NCBI GenBank assembly: GCA_049323275.1
Contig: JBMOOM010000021.1
Location: forward strand, 1 to 64,000
Source: Taklimakanibacter sp049323275
GTDB taxonomy: Bacteria; Pseudomonadota; Alphaproteobacteria; Rhizobiales; Aestuariivirgaceae
Length of the DNA stretch: 64,000 bases
Direction of reading: 5' to 3'
In this document: positions 54,214-63,101 of the stretch, piece after piece
How the letters are laid out: each line of letters begins with the position of its first letter
How positions within the stretch are numbered: the stretch's first letter is position 1
Notes under the pieces: model-generated
What the model was told of the DNA's origin: nothing
What the model saw: only the letters and a program-made list of their open reading frames with translations
The model's database searches: none
Program-made: the position numbers and the translations under genes

Positions 54214-54317
54214 ATGCAGCACTTTCTCGCATTTGGAAGTCTTGGCGAAATTTCTTTGCAGAGAATGGCGTAAAATCAAGCGCAATCCTCGGGAGCTTTG
54301 CAATATTCTCTCGCCAC

Positions 54318-55508
54318 ATGACCAATACGCTCCATCTGAACACTCTGCCGGCCTTCGGTTCGCCTTTGAGCGAGACCGACCGGCTGACCGTCGGCCGCGA
54401 AGCGCCGGACCTCGTGCGCCCCTATCTGGGACTCTGGGGACCGATCCGGGCGACACCGCTTGTCGCCTTGCCCGGCATCGCCAAGGAAACCGGCATCGGC
54501 CAGATTTTCCTCAAGAACGAGGCGCTGCGCCTCGGCCAGGGCAGCTTCAAGGCGCTCGGCGGCGCCTATGCGGTCATGGTCCTGTTCAAGCGTCTGCTCG
54601 AACGACATCTGGGCGAGGAGGTGCGGGTCGCCCAGCTTCTGTCGCCGACGGCGAAGGATTTCGCCCGCGGCGTCACGGTCTGCTGCGCCACCGACGGCAA
54701 TCACGGCAAGTCGGTCGCGGCCGGTGCCCGCCTGCTCGGCTGCCGCTCGGTGATTTTCGTGCATCAAGGCGTGTCGGAGGCCCGCACAAAGGCCCTCGGC
54801 GCCGATGAGATCGTCCGCGTGCCGGGCTCGTATGACGACTCCGTCAACGAATCGGAGCGGGTCGCAAAGGAGAAGGGCTGGCATCTCGTCTCCGACACCT
54901 CCTGGCCCGGTTATGAGGAGACGCCCGCTTTCGTCGGGCAGGGCTACACGATCCTCGCCGATGAGGCGCTCGGGCAGATGCCGGCGGCGCCGACCCATGT
55001 CTTCCTGCAGGCCGGTGTCGGCGGCTTTGCCGGCAGCATCGCCGGCTATCTGGCCGATCGCCTGGGCGCCGCGAAACCGAAGGTCGTCATCGTCGAGCCC
55101 GATCGCGCCGCCTGCGTCATCGCCAGCGCCAGAGCGGGGAAGCTCGTCAGTGTCGCGCCGGGCGAGCCGACAGTGATGGCCATGCTCGAATGCTTCACGC
55201 CGTCGCTCATCGCCTGGCGCATCCTCGAAAAGACGGCCGACGCTTTCATGACGGTCACGGAAGACGACGCGAAGCAGGCCATGCGGACGCTCGCCTTCCC
55301 GAAAGCCGGTGATCCGCCGGTCGTCGCCGGCGAAAGCGGCGCCGCGGGTCTCGCCGGCCTTCTCGCCATCGCCCGCGACAAGGAAACCTGTGCCGCGCTC
55401 AGCTTGAACAAGGACAGCCGCGTCCTCGTCATCAACACCGAAACCGCCACCGATCCCGCGTCCTATGAGGCGATCGTCGGCCTCTCTCCCGAAAGGATAG
55501 TTCATTGA
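54318..55508 (+). CDS. dpaL: Diaminopropionate ammonia-lyase
   Basis: Fold-type II PLP enzyme of 396 aa that converts 2,3-diaminopropionate to pyruvate and two ammonia. GSFKALGGAYA holds Lys78, and TDGNHGKSVA, DTSWPGYEETPAFVGQGY, LQAGVGGFAGS, GESGAAGL and LVINTETATDP match DpaL (YgeX) all along. No clear Shine-Dalgarno precedes the ATG, so translation may be leaderless or weak. It starts an operon with an M24 hydrolase, a transporter and an M20 carbamoylase-type enzyme. Confidence 0.85.
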   Translation: MTNTLHLNTLPAFGSPLSETDRLTVGREAPDLVRPYLGLWGPIRATPLVALPGIAKETGIGQIFLKNEALRLGQGSFKALGGAYAVMVLFKRLLERHLGEEVRVAQLLSPTAKDFARGVTVCCATDGNHGKSVAAGARLLGCRSVIFVHQGVSEARTKALGADEIVRVPGSYDDSVNESERVAKEKGWHLVSDTSWPGYEETPAFVGQGYTILADEALGQMPAAPTHVFLQAGVGGFAGSIAGYLADRLGAAKPKVVIVEPDRAACVIASARAGKLVSVAPGEPTVMAMLECFTPSLIAWRILEKTADAFMTVTEDDAKQAMRTLAFPKAGDPPVVAGESGAAGLAGLLAIARDKETCAALSLNKDSRVLVINTETATDPASYEAIVGLSPERIVH

Positions 55509-56668
55509 AGGTCCCGCAGCGCGGCTTCACCGCCGCTGAATTCGAGAAGCGAACAGCACGCGCGCAGAAGATCATGGACCGTCATGGCTTCGATGCGCTG
55601 CTTCTCACCGCGCCTCCCAATGTGCGTTATTTCACCGGTTTCGATTCGCAGTTCTGGGAAAGTCCCACCCGGCCCTGGTTCGTCATCGTGCCGCGCGAGG
55701 GAGCGCCGATCGCGGTGATCCCGGAGATCGGCGCGCCGGAAATGGCGCTGACCTGGATCAAGGACATTCGCACCTGGGCCGCGCCAAACCCGAAAGATGA
55801 CGGCCTGTCGCTGCTCAAATCGACGATCGAGAGCCTGCCGCGCAAGCACGGCAAGGTCGGCGCCGAGATGGGCCGCGAGATGGCGCTGCGCATGCCGGTG
55901 GCAGAATTCCTGCAATTGCGCGGCAGCTTGGCGCTCAGCCTCGAAAACGGATCGCCCTGCATCTGGGAAATCCGCATGGTCAAGACCGCGGCCGAGATCG
56001 CTCATATCCACTATATCTGCCAGATCGCCAGCGATGCCTATGAGGCGCTGCCTTCGCAGATCTCGATCGGTGAAAGCGAGCGTGAGATCGTGCGCAAACT
56101 GCGCATCGACATAGCCCGCCGCGGCGCCGATTCGACGCCGTTCATGCCGGCCATATCGGGTCCGGGCGGCGTCGCCCAGATCGTCTGCGGCCCGCATGAC
56201 CGTCCGATCGGGAAAGGCGACATCCTGTTCATCGACACCGGTTCGACCTTCGACGGCTATTTCTGCGACTTCGACCGCAACTACGCGGTGGGCCAGGTGT
56301 CGGACGAGGCGAAGCGCGTGCATGAGGCCTTGTGGCTCGCCACCGAGGCGGGCATCGCCGCCGCGGTGCCGGGCGCCAGGACCGACGATGTCTGGCGCGC
56401 CATGGCGGCGATCATCGAAGAGGCGGGCGCCATCGGCAACAATGTCGGCCGCCTGGGGCATGGCCTCGGCATGCAACTCACCGAGCCGCCGTCGCATCGT
56501 CTGGGCGACGGCACCCTGATCGTCGAGAACATGGTGCTCACCATCGAGCCCGGCATGGAATATGCGCCGGGCAAGATGATCGTGCATGAGGAGAATATCG
56601 CGGTGACCAAAGACGGGCCGCGGCTCCTGACCAAGCGGGCGCCGCGCGAGCTGCCGGTCATTCGCTGA
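55505..56668 (+). CDS. M24-family metallohydrolase (Xaa-Pro peptidase/creatinase/ectoine-hydrolase-like)
   Basis: Pita-bread hydrolase of 387 aa. The full dinuclear set is visible: two Asp in DTGSTFDGYFCDFDR, His in LGHGLGMQ, Glu in LTIEPGMEY and Glu in VHEENIAVT. The N-terminal creatinase-type domain has LLLTAPPNVRYFTGF. It starts at a TTG overlapping the dpaL stop by 4 nt, with AAAGG upstream. An M24 enzyme between an Lrp/PLP-lyase unit and an amino-acid-type ABC system resembles the ectoine-utilisation (EutD/DoeA) layout, so hydrolysis of a cyclic amidine or small amide is as likely as dipeptide cleavage. Confidence 0.78.
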   Translation: MKVPQRGFTAAEFEKRTARAQKIMDRHGFDALLLTAPPNVRYFTGFDSQFWESPTRPWFVIVPREGAPIAVIPEIGAPEMALTWIKDIRTWAAPNPKDDGLSLLKSTIESLPRKHGKVGAEMGREMALRMPVAEFLQLRGSLALSLENGSPCIWEIRMVKTAAEIAHIHYICQIASDAYEALPSQISIGESEREIVRKLRIDIARRGADSTPFMPAISGPGGVAQIVCGPHDRPIGKGDILFIDTGSTFDGYFCDFDRNYAVGQVSDEAKRVHEALWLATEAGIAAAVPGARTDDVWRAMAAIIEEAGAIGNNVGRLGHGLGMQLTEPPSHRLGDGTLIVENMVLTIEPGMEYAPGKMIVHEENIAVTKDGPRLLTKRAPRELPVIR

Positions 56669-56753
56669 ACGAAGCGTATCGGGAATGTCGGCGTCCGAGC
56701 AATCGGGCGAAGGCGAAGTGCTGCCTGAAATCATAAGAGCAAGGGAGTGAAAG

Positions 56754-57569
56754 ATGAAACTGATGAAGAGCCTTCTGTGCGCCGCGACAGTGCTGCTCGG
56801 TATTGCCGGCGCTCGCGCGGCCGAACTGGAAACGATCGAAAAGGGCACGTTGCTGATCGGCTCCGATCAGGTCTATCCGCCCTACGATTATGTCGAGAAT
56901 GGCGAGACCAAGGGGCTCGATGCCGATGTGATGGCGCTGATCGCCCCGAAGCTCGGCCTGTCGGTGAAATTCATCGACACACGCTTCGCCAATCTGATCT
57001 CCGGCCTGCAGGCGCAGCGCTACGACATGATCGCCTCGGCGCTTTATGTGACGCCCGCCCGCGCCAAGGTCGTCGATTATATTCCCTATGCCAAGACCGG
57101 CGGCTCGCTGATGGTGCGCGGCGACGATACATTCACGCCCAGGAAGCCGGAAGAATTATGCGGCAAGCGGGTCGGCAATCTCAAAGGCGCCGCCTGGGTG
57201 CCGGAGCTGCAGAAAGTGTCGGATGCGAGCTGCGCAGCAGCGCCCATCCAGGTGCAGGAATATGCGACCTCGGCGGAGGCGGTGCAGGCCCTGTTCTCGC
57301 GCGGCGTCGATGTCGTCTTCGACGATGCCGGCGTCTCGCAGGCCGCCGTCACCACGGCGGGCGGCGACCGCCTGCGCATCACCTCCGATGAGATCCTCTT
57401 CCCGGTCGTCATGGGCATCGCGGTCAAGAAGGGCAACACCGCTCTGGCCGAGCGCATCGATGCCGAGCTGAAAGGGCTCATCGCCTCGGGCGACTATCAG
57501 AAGCTTCTCAAGAAATACAATCTCGCCATGCCGACCCCTGAGGAAGTCCAGAAATCTCTGACCGAGTGA
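56754..57569 (+). CDS. Polar amino acid ABC substrate-binding protein (family 3)
   Basis: Periplasmic receptor of 271 aa. The signal peptide is about residues 1-21 (SLLCAATVLLGIAGARA-A). The family 3 features are GTLLIGSDQVYPPYDYVENGETKGLDADVM and YDMIASALYVTPARAKVVDY. AAGGGAG precedes the ATG. The next gene carries its permease and ATPase as one polypeptide. Its ligand is likely a small amino acid or betaine-like compound used by DpaL, the M24 enzyme or the M20 enzyme. Confidence 0.87.
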   Translation: MKLMKSLLCAATVLLGIAGARAAELETIEKGTLLIGSDQVYPPYDYVENGETKGLDADVMALIAPKLGLSVKFIDTRFANLISGLQAQRYDMIASALYVTPARAKVVDYIPYAKTGGSLMVRGDDTFTPRKPEELCGKRVGNLKGAAWVPELQKVSDASCAAAPIQVQEYATSAEAVQALFSRGVDVVFDDAGVSQAAVTTAGGDRLRITSDEILFPVVMGIAVKKGNTALAERIDAELKGLIASGDYQKLLKKYNLAMPTPEEVQKSLTE

Positions 57570-57583
57570 GGCGCTGAGATCTC

Positions 57584-59071
57584 ATGGAATTCGATTGGAC
57601 ATACCTGTTGCGGCTCTTCTGGAGCCGCGACTTCTGGAAGGCGACGCTGCTCGTCGTCGAGCTGAGCATCGCCGCCTGGGCGTCGAGCGTCGTCCTGGGC
57701 TTCCTCGTCGCCCTGGCGCGCCAGTCGCCTTATTGGCCGGTGAGCCGGCTCGCTTCGATCTATATCTGGTTTTTTCGCAGCCTGCCGCTGCTGGTGCTCC
57801 TGATCTTCGTCTACAACCTGCCGCAGGCTCTGCCCTCGACCGGCGCTCTCCTGTCCCTGCCTTTCGTCTCGGGCCTCATTGCTCTGGTGCTGAGCGAGAC
57901 CGCCTATATCGCCGAGATCCATCGCGGCGCGCTGATGGCGGTGGGGCGCGGCCAATATGAAGCGGGCCGGGTGCTGGGCCTCGGCAAGATCGGCATCCAG
58001 CGCCTCATCGTCATTCCGCAAGCGCTGCGGATTGCCTTGCCGGCGCTCGGCAATGAATTCGTCTCGATCGTCAAGCTGACCTCGCTCGTGTCGGTGATCT
58101 CGCTGGCGGAAATCCTGCTCGTCGGCCAGCGTTATTACACGCAGAATTTCAAGGTCATGGAGACGATGCTGGCGGTCGCCTTCTATTATGTGCTGATCGT
58201 CACCGTCTTCGATAGCCTGCTCAAGCTGCTCGAAAAGCATCTCGATTTCTCGAGGAAGGAGGCGGCGCTCTCGACCGCGACGGCCGAGGGGCAACCGGCG
58301 GCGGCGCGCTTCGCCGCCTCGTCGCAGCAGCCGGCGATCAGCCTCGAGCGCGGTGAGAAGCGCTTCGGCGACAGCACCGTCTTCAGCGATCTCTCGCTCG
58401 CCGTGAAGCAGGGCGAGGTGGTGTCGATCATCGGGCCGTCGGGCTCCGGCAAGACGACGCTGATCCGCTCCTTGAACGGCCTCGAAAGCCTCGATCGCGG
58501 CGTCGTCCATCTGCATGGCGTCGCCATCCTGGCCGGCATTGAGGAGAGCCTGAAGCCGCCCCGGCTCGGCCCCGAGATGCTGGAGATCGGCATGGTGTTC
58601 CAGAGCTTCAATCTCTTCCCGCACAAGACGGTGCTGGAGAATGTCATGATGGCGCCCGCCTATCACAAGCGTGGCGGCAGAGCGGAGATCGAGGCGAAAG
58701 CCCGCCTGCTGCTCGACCAGGTCGGCATGCTCATGCATGAGAACAAATATCCGCATCAATTGTCGGGCGGCCAGCAGCAGCGCGTCGCCATCGCCCGGGC
58801 GCTCGCCATGGAGCCTCTGGTGCTGCTCTTCGACGAGCCGACCTCGGCGCTCGACCCCGAGACGGTCGGCGAGGTCCTGCGCATCATCGCCGATCTGGCG
58901 AAGTCCGGCCGCACCATGGTCATCGTCACCCATGAGATGAAATTCGCGCTCGATGTCTCAGACCGCGTCGTCTTCATGGAGAAGGGCCGCATCGCCTTCA
59001 ACGGCTCGCCGGACGAATTGCGGGCGCAGGTGGCGCGCGGCGACCGGCTGGCCGATTTCGTGCGTTTATAG
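57584..59071 (+). CDS. Amino-acid-type ABC permease fused to ATPase
   Basis: One 495-aa polypeptide. Residues about 1-220 form a HisM/GlnP-type permease with about five helices and the coupling loop GQYEAGRVLGLGKIGIQRLIVIPQALRIALPAL. A short Ala/Ser/Gln-rich linker (about 225-248) follows. The HisP/GlnQ-type ATPase occupies about 250-495 with GPSGSGKTT, LSGGQQQ, LLFDEPTSALDP and VTHEMKFA. These subunits are normally separate. No second permease is present, so the channel must be a homodimer, which also guarantees two ATPases. Confidence 0.88.
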   Translation: MEFDWTYLLRLFWSRDFWKATLLVVELSIAAWASSVVLGFLVALARQSPYWPVSRLASIYIWFFRSLPLLVLLIFVYNLPQALPSTGALLSLPFVSGLIALVLSETAYIAEIHRGALMAVGRGQYEAGRVLGLGKIGIQRLIVIPQALRIALPALGNEFVSIVKLTSLVSVISLAEILLVGQRYYTQNFKVMETMLAVAFYYVLIVTVFDSLLKLLEKHLDFSRKEAALSTATAEGQPAAARFAASSQQPAISLERGEKRFGDSTVFSDLSLAVKQGEVVSIIGPSGSGKTTLIRSLNGLESLDRGVVHLHGVAILAGIEESLKPPRLGPEMLEIGMVFQSFNLFPHKTVLENVMMAPAYHKRGGRAEIEAKARLLLDQVGMLMHENKYPHQLSGGQQQRVAIARALAMEPLVLLFDEPTSALDPETVGEVLRIIADLAKSGRTMVIVTHEMKFALDVSDRVVFMEKGRIAFNGSPDELRAQVARGDRLADFVRL

Positions 59072-59082
59072 GAGGATGGCGC

Positions 59083-60309
59083 ATGGCTCTCACCAATCTG
59101 ACGATCGATCCGGACCGCCTTCTGAACCGCCTCAGGGATCTGGGCGCGATCGGCCGCGATGGTGACGGCCGGCTCGTCAGGCTGGCCGCCTCCGATGCCG
59201 ACAGAATGGGCCGTGACCGGTTCGTCGCCTGGGCCGAGGCTTCGGGCCTCGTGGTCAAGGTGGACCGGATCGGCAATATCTTCGCGCTCTGGGCCGAGCC
59301 CGGCAACGCGCATGAAGCGCCGCTGATGCTCGGCTCCCATATCGACACGGTGATCGATGCCGGCATCTATGACGGCTGCTACGGCGTTCTGGCCGGGCTC
59401 GAGGTGGTGGTGACCCTGAAAGAGGCGGGCCTCACGCCGAAGCGGCCGCTCGTCGTCGCCGCCTTCACCAATGAGGAGGGCGTGCGTTTCTCGCCCGATA
59501 TGCTGGGCTCGCTCGCCTTTGCCGGCGGCATCGAAGCCGACGAGGCCCTGGCCGCGCGCGGCACCGACGGCAAGGTTCTCGGCGAGGAGCTGGAGCGCAT
59601 CGGCTACGCCGGAAGCGACGAGGTGGCCAGGCCCGCCGCCTATATCGAGCTTCACATCGAGCAGGGACCGGTTCTGGAGCGCGAAGGCATCGCCATCGGC
59701 GCGGTCGAGACTCTGCAAGGCATTTCCTGGCAGCGCATCACCCTCGACGGCGTCGCCAATCACGCCGGCACGACGCCGATGGCGATGCGCAGCGACGCCG
59801 GCGCCGCCGCCGCCGCGGTGATCACCTTCCTGCAGGCGCGCGCCAGGGCGTCGAAGACGGGAACGGTGGCGACGGTCGGCACCATCGCCTTCGAGCCCAA
59901 TGCCATCAATGTCATTCCGGCGCGTGCCGTCTTCACCGTCGATCTGCGCGATCCCGATGAGGAGAGCCTCAAGGCGCATGAGCATGCGCTGGCCGATTAC
60001 CTGCGCATGTTGGACGGTATCACGGTCGCGGTTGAACGCCTCGCCCGCTTCGAGCCCGTCGCCTTCGACCAGGGCCTGGTGCGCGAGATCGAGACGGCGG
60101 CCAAAGCGCGCGGCCATACGGTGCGCCGCATGACCTCGGGCGCCGGGCACGACGCGCAGATGATCGCCCGCATCGCCCCCGCGGCGATGATCTTCGTGCC
60201 GAGCCTCGGCGGCATCAGCCACAGTCCGAAGGAACACACACCCGACGCCGACCTCATCGCCGGCGCCAATGTGCTTCTCGATGTCGTGCGAAGCCTGTCA
60301 TTGCGCTGA
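59083..60309 (+). CDS. M20 hydantoinase/carbamoylase-family amidase (AllC-like)
   Basis: Zinc amidohydrolase of 408 aa. Metal ligands are His86 and Asp88 (GSHIDTVIDAGIYDG) and the catalytic pair is Glu131/Glu132 (TNEEGVRF). LHIEQGPVLE and GVANHAGTTPM belong to the N-carbamoyl-amino-acid hydrolase / allantoate amidohydrolase group. GGAGG precedes the ATG. It hydrolyses an N-carbamoyl or ureido bond. The convergent PuuE-like gene could supply such a product by opening a ring. Confidence 0.82.
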   Translation: MALTNLTIDPDRLLNRLRDLGAIGRDGDGRLVRLAASDADRMGRDRFVAWAEASGLVVKVDRIGNIFALWAEPGNAHEAPLMLGSHIDTVIDAGIYDGCYGVLAGLEVVVTLKEAGLTPKRPLVVAAFTNEEGVRFSPDMLGSLAFAGGIEADEALAARGTDGKVLGEELERIGYAGSDEVARPAAYIELHIEQGPVLEREGIAIGAVETLQGISWQRITLDGVANHAGTTPMAMRSDAGAAAAAVITFLQARARASKTGTVATVGTIAFEPNAINVIPARAVFTVDLRDPDEESLKAHEHALADYLRMLDGITVAVERLARFEPVAFDQGLVREIETAAKARGHTVRRMTSGAGHDAQMIARIAPAAMIFVPSLGGISHSPKEHTPDADLIAGANVLLDVVRSLSLR

Positions 60310-60377
60310 AAGCAACGGATTAACAGCGGCAGGTTTATAGCAAATAACAGCAGATAACAGCGGGACTACAGCAAGCA

Positions 60378-60410
60378 GGAAAATACAGCGGCCCGACCCC
60401 GGTATTTTCC
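60378..60410. terminator. Bidirectional terminator candidate
   Basis: Perfect 9-bp inverted repeat GGAAAATAC (60378-60386) / GTATTTTCC (60402-60410) around a 15-nt loop, centred in the 133-bp space between the convergent carbamoylase-type and deacetylase-fold genes. The A/T-rich arms give a U-run on either strand. Confidence 0.55.
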
Positions 60411-60442
60411 ATCCCACGTTCCCGTCCGCGACTGCAAGGGGG

Positions 60443-61363
60443 CTACGTCCGCCCCCGGCCGCGCGGCAGGACGCGTCCGATCGGCTCGTCATATTGCGGG
60501 ATCGTCTCGACGCGCGGCGAATATTTGCCTTGGTCGATCAGCTTCTTCACATGGGCGGCGATCTCTTCCAGAGGCGCGAACCAGACATCGCCCTGGGCGA
60601 CGAGCTTCTCCAGGAACTCGGCGAAGACATGCCAGCGTGCCAGGCGTCCGGTGGCGAAGGGATGGACGACCGGCATCCACAGGCCGCCATATTCATGGGC
60701 CGCCTCGAACTCCTGCTTGTAGATCTCGAAGCCCTGGCGCGGGGCGCGCACCGGCATCATGTAATGGAGGTCGAAGGACTGCACCCATTGCGGCCAGTCG
60801 TCGACGCCCCAATGCGCCGGCAATTCGATCAGGCTGCGCCCGTCGACCCGGCTCTTGATCACATAGGGGATGTCGTCGCCCATCAGGGACGCGTCATAGG
60901 CGAAGCCGCGCTCCAGGAGGAGATCGATGGAATTGGCCGAGAAATTGTAGAGCGGCGCGCGCCAGCCGCGCGGCTTCTTGCCGGTGGCGCGCTCGATCAC
61001 CTCGATGCCGGCATCGAGCCAATGCGCCTCGTCGGCGCGCGTCTGCTCGAGCGGATTCTCATGGATATAGGAATGATGGCCGATCTCGTTGTCGCCTTTG
61101 AGAATGGCCTCGACGGCTTCAGGATATTGCTCGATGCACCAGGCCGGCACGAAGAAGGTCTGACGGATGCCGAGCTTCCTGTAGGTGTCGGTGATGCGCG
61201 GCACCGCGACGGTCGGCCCGTAGCGCAGCATCGAGATGGCTGAGACGCGATTGTGCCCGTCGGCCGGGTAATCGACATGGATCAGGCTGTCGGCATCCAT
61301 GTCGAAGGTGAGGCAGGCGGCGCATTTGGCGCCATTGGGCCAGGGAATGGGATTCCGGATCAT
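60443..61363 (-). CDS. Polysaccharide-deacetylase-fold hydrolase, PuuE/imidase-like
   Basis: NodB-homology protein of 306 aa without signal peptide. TFDMDADS (motif 1, catalytic and metal Asp) and EIGHHSYIHENP (motif 2 histidines) are clear. The cytosolic location and the opening PWPNGAKCAACLTFDMD are unlike secreted chitin deacetylases and closer to PuuE allantoinase and cyclic-imide hydrolases, which share this fold. With an AllC-like carbamoylase convergent to it and a ureohydrolase just upstream, ring-opening of a cyclic ureide or imide is the most likely role. Confidence 0.7.
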   Translation of the reverse strand: MIRNPIPWPNGAKCAACLTFDMDADSLIHVDYPADGHNRVSAISMLRYGPTVAVPRITDTYRKLGIRQTFFVPAWCIEQYPEAVEAILKGDNEIGHHSYIHENPLEQTRADEAHWLDAGIEVIERATGKKPRGWRAPLYNFSANSIDLLLERGFAYDASLMGDDIPYVIKSRVDGRSLIELPAHWGVDDWPQWVQSFDLHYMMPVRAPRQGFEIYKQEFEAAHEYGGLWMPVVHPFATGRLARWHVFAEFLEKLVAQGDVWFAPLEEIAAHVKKLIDQGKYSPRVETIPQYDEPIGRVLPRGRGRT

Positions 61364-61376
61364 CGCTGTCGCACCT

Positions 61377-62339
61377 CTATGATTTGAAGCCTGGGCTGTT
61401 GGCCATGACGCAGAGAAGCTCGAACATCATCGTGGCGCCGGCGAGCGCCGTGGCGCCGGTCGGATCGAGCGGCGGCGAGACCTCGACCATGTCGGCGCCG
61501 ATGATGTCGATGCCGTCGAGCATGCGCACCATGCTTTGCGCCTCGCGCGTGGTGATGCCGCCGATCTCCGGCGTGCCGGTGCCGGGGGCGAAGCAGGGGT
61601 CGAGCGCGTCGATGTCGAAGGTGACATAGGTCGGGCCGCTGCCGACCAGCTCGCGCGCTTCCTTCATCACCGATTTCGGCCCACGTTCGGCGAATTCCTC
61701 GATGAAGACGATGCGCACGCCGGCTTCGCGCGCGAAGTCGTAATTGGCCGCGTCCGAAATGGCGCCGCGAATGCCGATCTGGATGAAGCGCTTGGGATCG
61801 ATCAGCCCTTCCTCGATGGCGCGCCGGAACGGCGTGCCATGGTTGTAGCGGCTGCCGAAGAAGCTGTCATAGGTGTCGGAATGGGCGTCGAACTGGATCA
61901 GGCCGACGGGGCCCTTGGCGGCGAGCGCGCGCAGGATCGGCAGGCTGATGAGATGATCGCCACCCGCCGTCAGAGGCCGGGCGCGGGCCTTGTGGATGTC
62001 CGCGTAGAATTTCGTGATGCTGTCGAGCGTCGCCATGAGGTCGAGCGGGTTGATCGGCGCATCGCCGCAATCGCCGACCTTGACCTTGTCGAAGGGCGAC
62101 AGGCCGGTGACATGATGGACGCGGCGCACCAGGCTCGACTGGCTGCGGACCTCGCGCGGGCCATGCCGCGCGCCGGTACGGTTGGTGGTGCCGCCGTCGA
62201 AAGGAATGCCGACCAGGGCGATGTCGACCTCCTCGGGCCGCGCGATCGGCAGGCGCATGAAGGTCGGCAGGCCGGCGAAGCGCGGCACCACGCCTGAATC
62301 GAGCGGCTGGAAATCCGCATTGCTGAGTTTCTTGTTCAT
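61377..62339 (-). CDS. Ureohydrolase, agmatinase/guanidinobutyrase family, second copy
   Basis: Manganese hydrolase of 320 aa and paralogue of the one at 44313. Ligands are His129 (GGDH), Asp151, His153 and Asp155 (FDAHSD) and the Asp pair of FDIDALDP, followed by the canonical FAPGTGTPEIGG. It lies between the imidase-like gene and two SDRs on the minus strand. It should free urea from a guanidino or amidino group; the substrate may differ from that of the first copy. Confidence 0.82.
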   Translation of the reverse strand: MNKKLSNADFQPLDSGVVPRFAGLPTFMRLPIARPEEVDIALVGIPFDGGTTNRTGARHGPREVRSQSSLVRRVHHVTGLSPFDKVKVGDCGDAPINPLDLMATLDSITKFYADIHKARARPLTAGGDHLISLPILRALAAKGPVGLIQFDAHSDTYDSFFGSRYNHGTPFRRAIEEGLIDPKRFIQIGIRGAISDAANYDFAREAGVRIVFIEEFAERGPKSVMKEARELVGSGPTYVTFDIDALDPCFAPGTGTPEIGGITTREAQSMVRMLDGIDIIGADMVEVSPPLDPTGATALAGATMMFELLCVMANSPGFKS

Positions 62340-62360
62340 TTTCTGCCTCTCGTTACTACT

Positions 62361-63101
62361 TTAGAACATCGCCGCGCCGCCATTGGGGCTGATACATTGG
62401 CCGGTCATGAAGGTCGAGCCGGGCCCGGCGAGGAAGAGGGCCGCGGCGGCGATCTCTTCCGGCCGGCCGAGGCGGCCGAGCGGGTTGTCCGATTCCTTGG
62501 CCAGCGTCTCGGCCGAGGTCTGCTCGATGCCCAGCATCGGCGTGTCGGTGGGGCCGGGCGCGATCGTGTTGACCAGGATCTTGGGGGCGAATTCCCGCGC
62601 CCAGGACCGCGTCATCGACAGGACGCCGCCTTTCGAGGCGCAATAGAGCGAGCAGTTCTCGCGGCCGAGATAAGCGAGCTCGGAGGCGATATTGATCACC
62701 CGCCCGCCGCGCCCCTGCGCCACCATCAGCCGCAGCGCCTCGCGCCCGACCAGGAACACGCCCTTCAGATTGACGCCGATCTGGCGGTCGAAATCGGCGA
62801 CGCTGGTTTCGAGCAGGGGCTTCTCGATCAATATGCCGGCGCAATTGACCAGGATGTCGATGCCGCCCGATCTGGCGACCGAGTCGAAGAGCTGGGCGAC
62901 ATCGTCCTCGTCCGCGACATTGACGCGCCGGCCCCGCGTGGTCCCGCCCGCCGCCTTCACGGCTTCGGCGATGGCCGCCTCGCTCGCATAATCGGCGATG
63001 GTGACATGGCAGCCTTCCCTGGCCAAGGCGATGGCCGTGGCGCGGCCGATGCCGCTGGCGCCGCCGGTGACGACCGCCCGTTTTCCGTCGAGAATACCCA
63101 T
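62361..63101 (-). CDS. Short-chain dehydrogenase/reductase (SDR)
   Basis: Classical SDR of 246 aa. GGASGIG is at residues 13-19, followed by NCAG, catalytic YCASK and an FMTGQCISPNGG ending. ATG 63101 shares one base with the stop of the upstream SDR (TAATG); a longer version would lie inside that gene. It is probably a partner of the second SDR in successive oxidations. Substrate unknown. Confidence 0.85.
   Translation of the reverse strand: MGILDGKRAVVTGGASGIGRATAIALAREGCHVTIADYASEAAIAEAVKAAGGTTRGRRVNVADEDDVAQLFDSVARSGGIDILVNCAGILIEKPLLETSVADFDRQIGVNLKGVFLVGREALRLMVAQGRGGRVINIASELAYLGRENCSLYCASKGGVLSMTRSWAREFAPKILVNTIAPGPTDTPMLGIEQTSAETLAKESDNPLGRLGRPEEIAAAALFLAGPGSTFMTGQCISPNGGAAMF

Noticed and set aside
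54247..54254. GAAATTTC dyad between lrp and dpaL as an Lrp operator
   Set aside because: An 8-bp palindrome is too short and the surrounding sequence does not fit the longer Lrp box; left as a weak hint only.
60317..60375. Repeated AACAGC words as a possible CRISPR or satellite array
   Set aside because: The units are short, irregular and without spacers of constant length; probably low-complexity drift between convergent genes.
60443..61363. Chitin or peptidoglycan deacetylase
   Set aside because: No signal peptide or membrane anchor, and the gene sits among amidohydrolases; the PuuE/imidase branch of the same fold fits better.
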